From: an uncultured Microscilla sp.
Lineage (GTDB): Bacteria > Bacteroidota > Bacteroidia > Cytophagales > Microscillaceae
DNA: 52,205 nt
Direction of reading: 5' to 3'
Assembly (NCBI RefSeq): GCF_947493425.1
Contig: NZ_CANLRP010000039.1
Location: 1-52,205 of the forward strand
Below the pieces are notes generated by a model. That model was not told where the DNA came from, ran no database searches, and saw nothing but the letters and a program-made list of their open reading frames with translations. Shown in pieces: positions 27,067 to 36,127 of this stretch (position 1 is the stretch's first letter; each line of letters opens with the position of its first letter). A program made the position numbers and the translations under genes.

Positions 27067-27732
27067 ATGATTCGAAGAGATTACATTTTAAAGTTGATTG
27101 ACCAATTGGTAATGGCGCTTAAAAAAATAAGGGGGTTAAAAGACCGTGAGTTTTACGAAGAAGCACTAGAACTGATTGCTGAAAAAAAAGAAGCTTTTCT
27201 AAAAATTGATGCCGCATACCTTGATCAACTATCAGTAGAGGATTTACAAGTATTGTTAGATAATGACATTAACCGAGGGAAGGAATTATGGACGTTTGAG
27301 GTAGATTTGTTATTTGAAGAAGCATCTATCTATGACCTGCTAGACAACGAACCACAAGTGTTTCGAGCTTATCATCAAGCGTTAACAATTTTAACCCATT
27401 TGATAAAAAAGTACCGGGAGGTAAACATCAACTTGTTTGACAAATTAGCCATTGCAGTGGCTTACTTGCGCGACTTTAGACTGCCCTGGCAAAGTTATGA
27501 GAAGATCATTGATTATTACAAAGCTACCCAACAGTTTGCCCACGCCGAGGATATGCTATTTCAAATGGCCACTACCCACATTGATCAGGCAACTGCTTTG
27601 TTACAATTAGGGCATGCGTTTTATGCCGAACTGCTCAATATGGATGATCAGGTGCTTAGCACAGGTAAACTACCTCGGTCAGAGGTTGAAAGTGGCTTAA
27701 AAGCTTTTAAACAAAAAATAGGCGGATTTTAG
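27067..27732 (+). CDS. DUF6483-like helical protein
   Basis: The 221-residue, wholly helical protein starts MIRRDYILKLIDQLVMALKK, which resembles DUF6483. The middle contains TPR-like helical pairs (LFEEASIYDLLDNEPQVFRAYHQAL, FAHAEDMLFQMATTHIDQA). No catalytic motif or export signal is visible. It lies 71 bp after the LOG-family gene and may share its transcript. A terminator overlaps its stop codon. Confidence 0.55.
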   Translation: MIRRDYILKLIDQLVMALKKIRGLKDREFYEEALELIAEKKEAFLKIDAAYLDQLSVEDLQVLLDNDINRGKELWTFEVDLLFEEASIYDLLDNEPQVFRAYHQALTILTHLIKKYREVNINLFDKLAIAVAYLRDFRLPWQSYEKIIDYYKATQQFAHAEDMLFQMATTHIDQATALLQLGHAFYAELLNMDDQVLSTGKLPRSEVESGLKAFKQKIGGF

Positions 27733-27748
27733 TCCGCCTGTTTGTTTT
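27720..27748 (+). terminator. Rho-independent terminator overlapping a stop codon
   Basis: AGGCGGA at 27720 and TCCGCCT at 27733 form a 7-bp stem followed by GTTTGTTTT. The stop codon at 27730-27732 lies in the loop. Confidence 0.75.
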
Positions 27749-27808
27749 ATGTAGTAATCAGGTGTAACAGTGACTACCAGCAATGCTTTACATATATGTG
27801 TGTGTGTG

Positions 27809-28234
27809 TTATTGTTGATTGGTCGCTTCTTGTCTATAAATTTCACGTACCTCCTGTAATGAGCTCTCAGTCAGAGGTTTGGTTACAAATTTTATTACGT
27901 GGTCATTGTCTACAATGCGGGCAATGTCACGCTTGTTGTTTGAACTTGACAAAATCACAATGTTACATTTTTTCTTTACCTCTTCAGGGAAAAGCTCAAA
28001 CTCAAACAAAAATACAAAGCCATCTACAATGGGCATGTTAATGTCAAGAAAAATAATATCGGGTAAATTAGATGGGTCATCCTGGTGTTGTTCAAGGTAC
28101 TGCAGTGCGCTTTTTCCTGAATTTCTTACTTCAACTCTTTGAGCAAATTTGGTGATTTCAATAATTCGTTTGCTGATAAAGTTGTCAGTATCATTATCAT
28201 CAACCAGCAATACTAAATCTATATCTTTTTCCAT
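27809..28234 (-). CDS. Single-domain response regulator (receiver)
   Basis: A 141-residue CheY-like receiver. The acidic pocket is VDDND near residue 11, the phospho-acceptor Asp is in FLDINMP near 67, the Thr/Ser switch is in ILSSS near 96, and the Lys is in TKPL near 119. No output domain follows. The N-terminal VDDNDTDNFISKRI form is typical of Bacteroidota receivers that serve phosphorelays. No kinase is adjacent. Confidence 0.9.
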   Translation of the reverse strand: MEKDIDLVLLVDDNDTDNFISKRIIEITKFAQRVEVRNSGKSALQYLEQHQDDPSNLPDIIFLDINMPIVDGFVFLFEFELFPEEVKKKCNIVILSSSNNKRDIARIVDNDHVIKFVTKPLTESSLQEVREIYRQEATNQQ

Positions 28235-28941
28235 TGTAATGGTTATTTAAAACTGATCGTAATATATGTAATATTTGAAGGTTTCTCTAAGGCATTCGAA
28301 ATATCTAGTGACTGATAATACATAAATAGAAAATTTAACTTAGAAAAACAATTTTCAAAACACATTTCCACGGTGTTATAAGTTACGCTAATTTGCCTTA
28401 ATTTTTCTGAAATAACGGCATTATTTTATCAAAAACAAAAAATATACCTATAAATCCCCTCCTTGATTTTTCACTCATTTTCTTAAAAAAAATGAGCCAT
28501 TATATCTACATTTCAACAGCATTTTTATAAGAAATTTATATGGTTTGACAAGAAGTAAAGGTATACGTTGATCAGACAAAAACAGTAGTAATATTTTCTA
28601 TGTTTTTTATCATTTTTGTTCCCTTCTGATTGCCATTGTATAAACAAAGTGAAATAAATAATTAGCCGATTTATAAACAAACTTGTATTTTTTCAACAAT
28701 ATCTTGCAAATAATACCTCTATATTGAAATTAATTTTAATAAAAATCATAAAACAACTAAAATTAGAATGTATGCATTGTACAACCAATTATTCAATATT
28801 GGGATCAGGGTATGTCTAAAAATTAGTTCATGGTTTTGTTTTCAAAGGTGAAACGAAAGCAATTTTCAACCCTGAAGACAACATTTAAACATGCCCTCAT
28901 GACCAAAACTGATTCACTACAAAACAATCAAAAGTACTCAA
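28235..28941. other. Long A+T-rich gap before the amylase gene
   Basis: These 707 bp have no credible gene and are among the most A+T-rich of the window. They separate the divergent receiver and amylase genes. A 63-codon frame at 28830-29021 overlaps the amylase start in another frame and looks accidental. Confidence 0.4.
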
Positions 28942-30279
28942 ATGATACATTCCAATTACAAATTACACATTTACTTTATGGTTATCTTGCTGGCAAACAA
29001 CCTGTTTTTAGGCTGTACTAAAAAAGAAACCATTTTACCCAAACCTAAAGCTCCTGCCTCGACCAAATCAACCGCAATCGCTAGTACACGGTCAGGGTCA
29101 GGCAGCGACATCATGTTGCAAGGTTTCCATTGGAACTCCTGGCAGTATGGCACTTGGAACATTGTCAAAAACAAGGCAAATGAGATCAAAAACGCAGGCT
29201 TTTCTATGGTTTGGCTTCCGCCTGTATCCAGGTCTACTGGAGGCACTGGTTACCTGCCGAACGAGTGGTATCAGATAAACTCTGACCACGGTACAAGTAA
29301 TGAACTAAGGGCAGCCATCAATGCCTTGAACAGCCACAACATCAAACCAATTGCCGATATTGTAGTAAACCACCGAGTGGGCACTACCAACTGGGCAGAT
29401 TTTACTAACCCTTCTTTTGGCAACAATGCCAACGCTGTAACCAAAGATGATGAGTGGGGACAAGGTACAGGAAACTACGACACAGGCGATAGTTATAACG
29501 CTGGGCGAGACCTTGACCATACCAATAGTTCGGTAAGAGATGAGATTAGAAAATGGCTCAACTGGCTTAAAAATGATGTGGGCTTTGCAGGGTGGCGTTA
29601 CGATTATGTAAAAGGCTACAGTGCGTCTTATACCGGGTTATATAATGACCAAACCACTCCTTATTTTTCAGTAGGAGAACTTTGGCCTGACATTACCGGC
29701 GATTATTATGCATCGGGCAATGGGGTAAACTATCACCGCCAGAAAATCATGGATTGGATCAATGGTACTGGTAATAAATCTACAGCTTTTGACTTTACAA
29801 CTAAATGGCAATTGATGCTTGCCGTAGAGCGTAGCGAATACTGGCGTTTGAGAGATACTCAGGGCAAACCTATAGGCGCCATTGGTTGGTGGCCACAAAT
29901 GTCGGTTACTTTTGTAGATAATCACGATACGGGACCATCACCCAATGGTGGACAAAGCTACTGGCCTTTTCCAGCTGATAAAATAGAAGAAGGTTATGCA
30001 TATATTTTGACTCACCCTGGTATTCCCTGTGTGTACTGGCCTCATTACTTTGATTGGGGTGCTCAACTGAAAAACAAGATCAAATCGTTGATTTCAATCC
30101 GAAAGTCTCAAGGGATTACGGCTACTAGCTCTATAGTTATTCAGGCAGCCGATGGAAATAAATATGCTGCTATTATTAACAACAACACCGCAGTAAAAAT
30201 AGGTGGAGGCAACTGGTCGCCAGGCAACGGTTGGACACTTGCAGAAAGTGGTAACAACTGGGCAGTATGGCGACGATAA
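28942..30279 (+). CDS. Alpha-amylase (GH13), lipoprotein
   Basis: Hydrolyses alpha-1,4-glucans outside the cytoplasm. The N terminus is a lipoprotein signal with LFLGC near residue 25, then a linker rich in Pro, Ser, Thr and Lys. The GH13 barrel begins IMLQGFHWNSW. Conserved regions are DIVVNHR, GWRYDYVKGY (nucleophile Asp), VGELW (acid/base Glu) and FVDNHDTG (third Asp). A short beta domain follows (KYAAIINNNTAVKIGG). The form is close to plant and marine-bacterial GH13 alpha-amylases. Met13 is a possible alternative start. Confidence 0.92.
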   Translation: MIHSNYKLHIYFMVILLANNLFLGCTKKETILPKPKAPASTKSTAIASTRSGSGSDIMLQGFHWNSWQYGTWNIVKNKANEIKNAGFSMVWLPPVSRSTGGTGYLPNEWYQINSDHGTSNELRAAINALNSHNIKPIADIVVNHRVGTTNWADFTNPSFGNNANAVTKDDEWGQGTGNYDTGDSYNAGRDLDHTNSSVRDEIRKWLNWLKNDVGFAGWRYDYVKGYSASYTGLYNDQTTPYFSVGELWPDITGDYYASGNGVNYHRQKIMDWINGTGNKSTAFDFTTKWQLMLAVERSEYWRLRDTQGKPIGAIGWWPQMSVTFVDNHDTGPSPNGGQSYWPFPADKIEEGYAYILTHPGIPCVYWPHYFDWGAQLKNKIKSLISIRKSQGITATSSIVIQAADGNKYAAIINNNTAVKIGGGNWSPGNGWTLAESGNNWAVWRR

Positions 30280-30307
30280 ATTTATAATTTTTGTACATGC
30301 ATACGAC

Positions 30308-30336
30308 ACCGGGTAAACTTATTGCCCGGTTTTTTG
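30308..30336 (+). terminator. Rho-independent terminator after the amylase
   Basis: ACCGGG at 30308 and CCCGGT at 30325 form a stem followed by TTTTTTG. Confidence 0.7.
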
Positions 30337-30842
30337 TTGTATATAGGCAAGCACATATTGTGTAACAATTTTGCATAGAAAGAGGCAAAAAAGTAATTTG
30401 GAAGCCTTTTTTGTGATTTTTTTTTAATTATGTATATACAATAGTCCATAGTATTTAGTCGATAGTCCATAGCTGATTCGAGTAAATGTTCACCTTGTTA
30501 AATACTGTAAACCAGTGGCGTATATTAAGATTGCTTACTCACTTTATTTTTAAAAGTGTTTCGGTTTTACGCCTAAACACCCAATTAAATAGTTTTTAAA
30601 TTCATAAATAACTGATAACCAGCAACCAACTTTGACGAAAATCACTGCGGAGTATTGATATATTGACCACAAATCAAATGGAAAGATAAAAGACGTATTC
30701 TCCATTTTTTTAACATCAATACTGTATATTTAAAACATAAGTAGTAAGTTTCCATTATTCCTTTGAGCGCCCACAAAGCCTCAGCGAGTTTTTACGAACA
30801 AGATGGAACAAATTTCAAACAATTTAAAAACCAAAATTTTAA
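30337..30842. other. Gene-free gap before the TPR lipoprotein gene
   Basis: No gene is visible in about 500 bp. Three short minus-strand frames here do not resemble proteins. The 3' part must hold the promoter of the TPR lipoprotein gene. Confidence 0.35.
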
Positions 30843-32774
30843 ATGATGAATCAAATGAAGAAAAACTTACCAAATTTAATGTTGTCCTTATTAGTAATTT
30901 TTGCTGTAGGCTGTAAAGATCCTTTGGCAGAAATGGCGAAAATAATGGAGCAACAACAACTTACAGTAGAACCTAACCCTCTTGAACTGCACGGCGGCAA
31001 CGTAGGATTTACTTTGTCGGCAAAACTGCCTGTAAAGATGATGAAAAAGGGTATTACTTATGGGTTGGAAGTTGACTATGTAGCAGGAGATATTACTAAA
31101 TTTACCAAGGGTAAAGATGGTACCAAACCTGAAGGTGTAACTAAAGCCGGAGTGATTGAGCTTGAAGGCGACAAATATGCTGGTGGAACTGAAGAACCAA
31201 AAGTTAGCAAAAAAATGAATTTTGCTTACGAAGAAAAGCACGAACAAGGTTTTGTCATTATTACTGGCGTGGCAAGCAAAGGTAAAAAAAGCAAAAGATT
31301 TGGTCCTATTGCCGTAACAAGTGCTGGTAACCCTGTAGTAGGCGTAGCTACTACCAGTCGTTTGGTGAGAAACCCTGTAGATGGTATTTCTAACGCTGCT
31401 GGTAAAAGCCCATTTGCTTATGCTCAGGATGGTTGGACAAAAGAAAGTGATAAAACTACTTCTTACAACATCAACTTTGAGCAAGGAAGCGCTCGTGTAA
31501 CTGCCACCACTGGTGACAATAAAAATACAATTGATCTTGCCAAGGCTACTTTCAAATCAATGGCTTCTCAGTTTGCCAAGGTGGATAATATACCTGAGTT
31601 CAAAGCAAGTGGGGTAAGTTCTCACTCTCCTGAAGGACGTGTAGCTATCAACCAAAACTTGCCAGGTCAGCGTTCAAGCGCAGTGGGCAATCAAATGAAG
31701 ATGATGATGAAAGCTTTTGACTATGGCAAGAAAGTAAAGAAGTTTGACTTTCAGTTTGATAACAAAACTTTGGAAGCTACCTGGCCGGAATTCAAAACTT
31801 TGGTACAAGGAAGTTCTTTGAACGAAGATCAAAAGACGGAAGTAGTAGGTATCGTAGACGGAAGCGGTGGATTTGTAGAAAAAGAAAAGAAACTACAAGG
31901 TCTTGCTTATTACAATACAATGATGGACGAGATTTACCCAAAAATGCGTTACGCAAAAATGGACATCACTGTACCAGGTCAGGCGAAGACTAAGGCTGAC
32001 ATGGAGAACATTTTGGACAAAATTGTAAAAGGTGAAGAGCCAGCCGACAAATTGACTGAGACTGAGTTCTTGTATATGGCTGCCAACAACCCTAACTACA
32101 CCAACCGTGTAAAATGGTTAGAAAAAGCGGTTACCAAATATGATACCTGGAAAGTAAACAACAACTTGGGTGCTGCTTACTTAGATGTAGCCTTATTGAC
32201 CAAAGACAACTCTTATGTTGAAAAGGCATTGGCTTCTTTTGAAAAGGCAAAAGGCAAAAAAGAATCGGGTGAGATTTACTACAACATGGGTATGGCTTAC
32301 TTGATGAAAGGTGACAATGCCAAAGCAGAAGAGTCTTTTAAGAAAGCCGTAGAAATAGGCGCGGGTGACAACCCTGCAATGACTGGATTGTTGAATGGAA
32401 TCAAAGGTTACTATGCGATTCAGCAGGCTACCTCTCGCGACGATGGTAAATACAAAGAAGCGTATGAGTTGTTAGCAAGTGCCGCCAGTACTGTGCCTAA
32501 CTACTTCAACAAAGGTTTGGCTTACTTGTTAGAGGCCAACGACTATGAGCAAGCAAAGGCTTCGTTTAATGCTGCGGCAAAAATGAATGACAAAGATGCC
32601 ACTACTTTCTATGCATTGGCAGTAGTAGCTGCTCGTCAAGGCAACGAAGGAGAGCTTACTCAAAACTTGAAAAAAGCAGTAGAGTTGAAGAGTGATTTGA
32701 AGGCAAAAGCTTTGAAAGACGCTGAGTTCTTCAAGTACAAAACCAAGGCTTCATTTATGGATGCTATCAAGTAA
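30843..32774 (+). CDS. TPR-containing lipoprotein
   Basis: The 643-residue protein starts with a lipoprotein signal ending FAVGC near residue 24. Residues 40-330 are a beta-rich domain with VEPNPLELHGGNVGFTLSAK and repeated Gly/Lys strands. From about 400 to 640 there are TPR units, such as NNLGAAYLDVALL, EIYYNMGMAYLMKGDNAKAEESFKKAVEI and YFNKGLAYLLEANDYEQAKASFNAAAK. Codon choice is more uniform than in its neighbours, consistent with high expression. It resembles lipoproteins of Bacteroidota envelope machines, but I cannot assign it to one. Confidence 0.75.
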   Translation: MMNQMKKNLPNLMLSLLVIFAVGCKDPLAEMAKIMEQQQLTVEPNPLELHGGNVGFTLSAKLPVKMMKKGITYGLEVDYVAGDITKFTKGKDGTKPEGVTKAGVIELEGDKYAGGTEEPKVSKKMNFAYEEKHEQGFVIITGVASKGKKSKRFGPIAVTSAGNPVVGVATTSRLVRNPVDGISNAAGKSPFAYAQDGWTKESDKTTSYNINFEQGSARVTATTGDNKNTIDLAKATFKSMASQFAKVDNIPEFKASGVSSHSPEGRVAINQNLPGQRSSAVGNQMKMMMKAFDYGKKVKKFDFQFDNKTLEATWPEFKTLVQGSSLNEDQKTEVVGIVDGSGGFVEKEKKLQGLAYYNTMMDEIYPKMRYAKMDITVPGQAKTKADMENILDKIVKGEEPADKLTETEFLYMAANNPNYTNRVKWLEKAVTKYDTWKVNNNLGAAYLDVALLTKDNSYVEKALASFEKAKGKKESGEIYYNMGMAYLMKGDNAKAEESFKKAVEIGAGDNPAMTGLLNGIKGYYAIQQATSRDDGKYKEAYELLASAASTVPNYFNKGLAYLLEANDYEQAKASFNAAAKMNDKDATTFYALAVVAARQGNEGELTQNLKKAVELKSDLKAKALKDAEFFKYKTKASFMDAIK

Positions 32775-32866
32775 TGTTGATTTTGATGGGGCATTCACAA
32801 GCTGGATACTTTGATGAATTATTTACTTGAAGTATACCGTTTGTAACTTGTCTATTTAAAATATAC

Positions 32867-32897
32867 AAAGCCTGTTCTGAGAAGAGCAGGCTTTTTT
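32867..32897 (+). terminator. Rho-independent terminator after the TPR lipoprotein
   Basis: AAAGCCTGTTCT and AGAGCAGGCTTT pair across a GAGA tetraloop, followed by a T-run. Confidence 0.85.
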
Positions 32898-32919
32898 AGT
32901 ACTATTGTTTGTCATTACT

Positions 32920-33402
32920 CTACTCTAGCAAGTGCGTATACTGAGATTTGCTTAAGTGTCCATTGATCCATTCGGCATCAAGCTCGGCTCCTAGTTTTTT
33001 GTAAAACTTAATCGCAGGTTCGTTCCAGTCGAGTACTTGCCAACTAATACGATGACAACTTTCGTCTTGTGCCTTTTGAGCAATCGCCTTAAATAAGTGA
33101 AAACCTGCTTTGTATTGTCGATACTTCTCTTTTACATACAAGTCTTCCAGGTACAGGCTCTTGCCCTTCCAGGTAGAGTAACGATAATAATACAACGCCA
33201 TTCCTACTGCTTTGCCCTCCAACTCTGCAATAAAAAAACCGTACAATGGCTGACTACCAAACCCATCAGCAAGTAATTGTTTCTCAGTGGTTTTCACCTC
33301 ATCCAAAGCTTTTTCGTACACTGCCAATTCTTTAATCATTTCAAGCAAAGTACCTACATCTTTGGGTTTACCTGCCCTTATTTTTATACTGTGATTGCTC
33401 AT
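32920..33402 (-). CDS. GNAT acetyltransferase, diamine-acetyltransferase-like
   Basis: The 160-residue GNAT protein matches the spermidine/spermine N1-acetyltransferase branch: PLYGFFIAELEGKAVGMALYYYRYSTWKGKSLYLEDLYV in the core (residues about 53-90). The acetyl-CoA loop reads KEKYRQYKAGFHLFK, where RxxGxG/A is usual, so the loop is degenerate but the flanks are conserved. The C-terminal WNEPAIKFYKKLGAE is typical. Substrates may be polyamines, thialysine or other amines. Confidence 0.8.
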   Translation of the reverse strand: MSNHSIKIRAGKPKDVGTLLEMIKELAVYEKALDEVKTTEKQLLADGFGSQPLYGFFIAELEGKAVGMALYYYRYSTWKGKSLYLEDLYVKEKYRQYKAGFHLFKAIAQKAQDESCHRISWQVLDWNEPAIKFYKKLGAELDAEWINGHLSKSQYTHLLE

Positions 33403-33531
33403 AAATTTTGTGGGTCAAAATACCATTAAAACATATCAGCAAGTTTGTTGTTTTTTCAGAGAAAGACAAGTTTTAAATGTTTGGTAATGAGTATTCTGCT
33501 TGTTGCCAATTATTCAATAAAATAATAAGAA

Positions 33532-34326
33532 ATGCCCGAATTACCTGAAGTAGAACGATTCAAACAATATTTTGAAGGTACTGCATTGCATCAAAAAGTA
33601 ATAGAAGTAGAAATTGCCGACGCTGGTGTACTCACATGTACAGCTGAAGCTCTGAAGGCAGTCACCGAAAAACATACTTTTGATAAAACCGACCGAATTG
33701 GCAAGTATTTGTTTATAGAAACGAGTGCTGGCAAGGTGTTGATGATTCATTTTGGAATGAGTGGTTCTCTTAAGTATTACCGCGACGATCCTCCTCGTTT
33801 TGGGCGGGTGGTTTTTCACCTTGCCAATGGGTTTCACCTTGCTTTTGACTGTCCTCGTAAGTTTGGGCGTATAGATGTAGCAGATAGTGTAAAAGCTTAT
33901 CAAGCCAAAAAGAAATTGTCAACCGATGCTTATCAAATGAGCTGGGAAGAGTTTGAGCAAAACACTGCTGGGCGCAAAGGATTGATTAAACCGTTGCTAC
34001 TCAACCAGCAAGTAGCCGCAGGAGTGGGTAATTGGATCGCCGACGAAATATTGTTTCAGGCGAGGGTACACCCCGAAACCCGTACCAATAAGTTGAGTAA
34101 AGACGAGCTACGCCTTGTGTATGACAAAATGCGTGATATTTTGCACACTGCAGTCAGCTATGAAGCCAACTATAACAATTACCCTAAAGACTATTTTATT
34201 CATCGCCGGGGCTGGACTGACCAAAACACCGAAAACTGTCCCAACTGTGGCACCAAAGTGCATTATATGAAAGTAGGAGGTCGCGCCACCTATTTGTGTG
34301 AGGTGTGTCAGATACAGGGAGTATAG
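33532..34326 (+). CDS. mutM: Fpg/Nei-family DNA glycosylase
   Basis: Removes oxidised bases and nicks the abasic site. After loss of Met the protein starts PELPEVE, with the catalytic Pro and Glu. MIHFGMSGSL and the H2TH region (GLIKPLLLNQQVAAGVGNWIADEILF) follow. A C-terminal zinc finger is intact: CPNCG, then CEVCQ. The 264 residues match MutM. Fpg and Nei subtypes differ in loops that I cannot judge safely, so the gene symbol is provisional. Confidence 0.85.
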   Translation: MPELPEVERFKQYFEGTALHQKVIEVEIADAGVLTCTAEALKAVTEKHTFDKTDRIGKYLFIETSAGKVLMIHFGMSGSLKYYRDDPPRFGRVVFHLANGFHLAFDCPRKFGRIDVADSVKAYQAKKKLSTDAYQMSWEEFEQNTAGRKGLIKPLLLNQQVAAGVGNWIADEILFQARVHPETRTNKLSKDELRLVYDKMRDILHTAVSYEANYNNYPKDYFIHRRGWTDQNTENCPNCGTKVHYMKVGGRATYLCEVCQIQGV

Positions 34327-34419
34327 CTACTTTACTTCTGCAATGGACACAAATAGTTTTTATTGATATTTCCAAGCAGGTCACTTTTTTAATAAAACAC
34401 GGCATATAATTCATATTCA

Positions 34420-34570
34420 ACAGTTTACAAATGGAGCTTCTAATGTATTGTTGGAGCAAGTGGGAGAAACAATCAAAAAATTTATGGAGGAGCACAAGAT
34501 TCTATTTACTGTTTAGGCTTATTCGGATGCTTATGATAAAACCAAGGCAAAAAATGATGAGGCGCACTAA
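34420..34570 (+). pseudogene. Gene relic interrupted by a stop
   Basis: One frame reads as protein-like text: NVLLEQVGETIKKFMEEHK, then a stop at about 34517, then YSDAYDKTKAKNDEAH and a final stop that overlaps the left end of the MITE-like element at 34567. No start codon is preserved upstream in this frame. I do not recognise the parent family. Confidence 0.35.
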
Positions 34571-34731
34571 GGAATGGTACCAAAATAAATTTACATTCTT
34601 AACCTCATCTTTTGAGGCTATACTTTGTTAAAAAATAGCCGAATAGCGATGCTATTAGCCGATTTTTTGCCTCGTCTAGCAACAAAATATTTTATTAAAC
34701 TATAGAAATTTATTTTTACACCATTCCTAAG
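34567..34731. repeat. MITE-like palindromic element, GGAATGGT-end type, copy 2
   Basis: A 165-bp element with ends CTAAGGAATGGT at 34567 and ACCATTCCTAAG at 34720-34731. The inverted similarity extends about 26 bp (AAAATAAATTTAC against GTAAAAATAAATTT). The inner palindrome at 34630-34668 has AAAAAAT, ATAGC, GCTAT, ATTTTTT. Its ends match the element at 8561-8727. Confidence 0.75.
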
Positions 34732-34834
34732 AATAGTTGTATATTTATAAAAAAATAAAATTTAAACATTTTGATTAAAAAATAATACTGTTTCACAATA
34801 GCTTGACTAACTTTGAGTAATCAAAAGCTATTGT

Positions 34835-35692
34835 ATGAGCAATAAATACGACAAAATATTTAAAGAAAACATAGGCGAATATTTTTTATCTTTGAGCAAA
34901 ATCCACTTGGGTATAGAAGTAGCAAGTAGCGAAGAACTCAAAGATAAATTGCAAACAACCCTAGAACGAGAAGCTGATTTTTTGAGAAAAATTACCACCC
35001 CCCAAGGCGAGCAAATGATTGTTCAGCTAGAGTTCCAGACCACCGACGAACAAGGAATGGTAAAGCGAATGCAGCTATATTTTGCTATCTTGCAACAAAA
35101 GTATCAGTTGCCTGTGCGTCAATTTGTGATTTATGTAGGGAGTAAGCCACCCAAAATGCGTACTCACCTAAAACCAGACGAGATTTTTACAGGATTTGAA
35201 TTACTTGACTTAAGCCAGATCAAATATAAACAATGGCTTGACTCTAATATACCAGAAGAAATACTACTTGCGATACTAAGTAATTTTCAGCAAACAGATG
35301 CTTTGCAAGTTTTGAAACAAATAATTTCAAAACTTATTAAACTAATTGATAGCCCTGAGACGTTACAAAAATATATCAGGCAACTCGCTATACTTGCCCG
35401 ATTGAGAAATTTAACTGTTGAAACTGAACAAACATTAGAATATATGGGACTCACTTATGACATTGAAAAAGATGCTTTTTATCAAAAAGGCATAAAAGAA
35501 GGTAGACAAGAAGGTTTAAAAAAAGGCATAAAAGAAGGTAGACAAGAAGGTTTAAAAAAAGGCAAGCAAGAGGAAAAGGTAGCACTAATTATTGGATTGT
35601 TGAAGTCAGGTAAAATGACCTTACAAGAAATAGCCTACCTCACAAAAATTACCGTAGCAGAAGTACAAAAAATCGCGGATCAAATCAAATAA
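34835..35692 (+). CDS. Rpn-family PD-(D/E)XK nuclease / transposase-like
   Basis: The 285-residue protein starts NKYDKIFKENIGEYFLSL. It has the nuclease core EADFLRKI and IVQLEFQTTDEQG (Glu and Gln of the PD-(D/E)XK fold), then YFAILQQKYQLPVRQFVIYVG. Family members are recombination-promoting nucleases that occur in many copies per genome. The C terminus has a KGIKEGRQEGLKKG charged repeat and a final helix-turn-helix-like segment, LQEIAYLTKITVAEVQKIA. A truncated second copy of this C terminus lies 10 bp downstream. Confidence 0.8.
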   Translation: MSNKYDKIFKENIGEYFLSLSKIHLGIEVASSEELKDKLQTTLEREADFLRKITTPQGEQMIVQLEFQTTDEQGMVKRMQLYFAILQQKYQLPVRQFVIYVGSKPPKMRTHLKPDEIFTGFELLDLSQIKYKQWLDSNIPEEILLAILSNFQQTDALQVLKQIISKLIKLIDSPETLQKYIRQLAILARLRNLTVETEQTLEYMGLTYDIEKDAFYQKGIKEGRQEGLKKGIKEGRQEGLKKGKQEEKVALIIGLLKSGKMTLQEIAYLTKITVAEVQKIADQIK

Positions 35693-35701
35693 GTTTTTCT
35701 T

Positions 35702-36070
35702 ATGGCATTGACCTATGACATTGAAAAAGATGCTTTTTATCAAAAAGGCGTAAAAAAAGGAAGAGAGGAAGGTGTAAAAGAGGGAAGAGAAGAAGGGATA
35801 AAAAAAGGAAGAGAGGAAGGTGTAAAAGAAGGAAGAGAAGAAGGGATAAAAAAAGGAAGAGAAGAAGGGATAAAAAAAGGAAGAGAGGAAGGTGTAAAAG
35901 AAGGAAGAGAAGAGGGTAAAAAAGAAGAGAAAACAGCCTTGATACTTGGGTTGTTGAAGTCAGGCAAAATAACTTTGCAAGAAATAGCCTACCTCACAAA
36001 AATTACCATAGCAGAAGTACAAAAAATCGCGGATCAAATCGAAGAAAACACTCAAAAAAAACACCCATAA
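35702..36070 (+). pseudogene. Truncated duplicate of the Rpn-like C terminus
   Basis: The 122-codon frame begins LTYDIEKDAFYQKG, the same phrase found near residue 207 of the upstream gene, and ends with LQEIAYLTKITIAEVQKIADQI as that gene does. The nuclease core is missing. The charged segment has expanded to seven 8-residue units. It may be translated but cannot be a nuclease. It arose by tandem duplication of the 3' end. Confidence 0.75.
35759..35926 (+). repeat. 24-bp tandem repeat coding for GREEGxKx
   Basis: Seven units of 24 bp encode GREEGVKE or GREEGIKK in alternating order. The purine-rich strand (AAAAGGAAGAGAGGAAGG) makes slippage likely. The full-length gene upstream has only two related units. 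Confidence 0.85.
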
Positions 36071-36098
36071 ACTATCAAAATTGATAGTTTATGGGTGT
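36061..36098. terminator. Long perfect hairpin, terminator for purL
   Basis: ACACCCATAAACTATCAA and its exact reverse complement form an 18-bp stem with a 2-base spacer. On the minus strand a T-run follows, as expected for a purL terminator. The plus-strand frame of the truncated Rpn copy ends inside it. Confidence 0.85.
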
Positions 36099-36127
36099 CA
36101 TATATAATAATTTGCTTGGCACATCAT

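Noticed and set aside
28830-29021. 63-codon frame ahead of the amylase gene
   Set aside because: It overlaps the amylase signal sequence in another frame and has no supporting motif.
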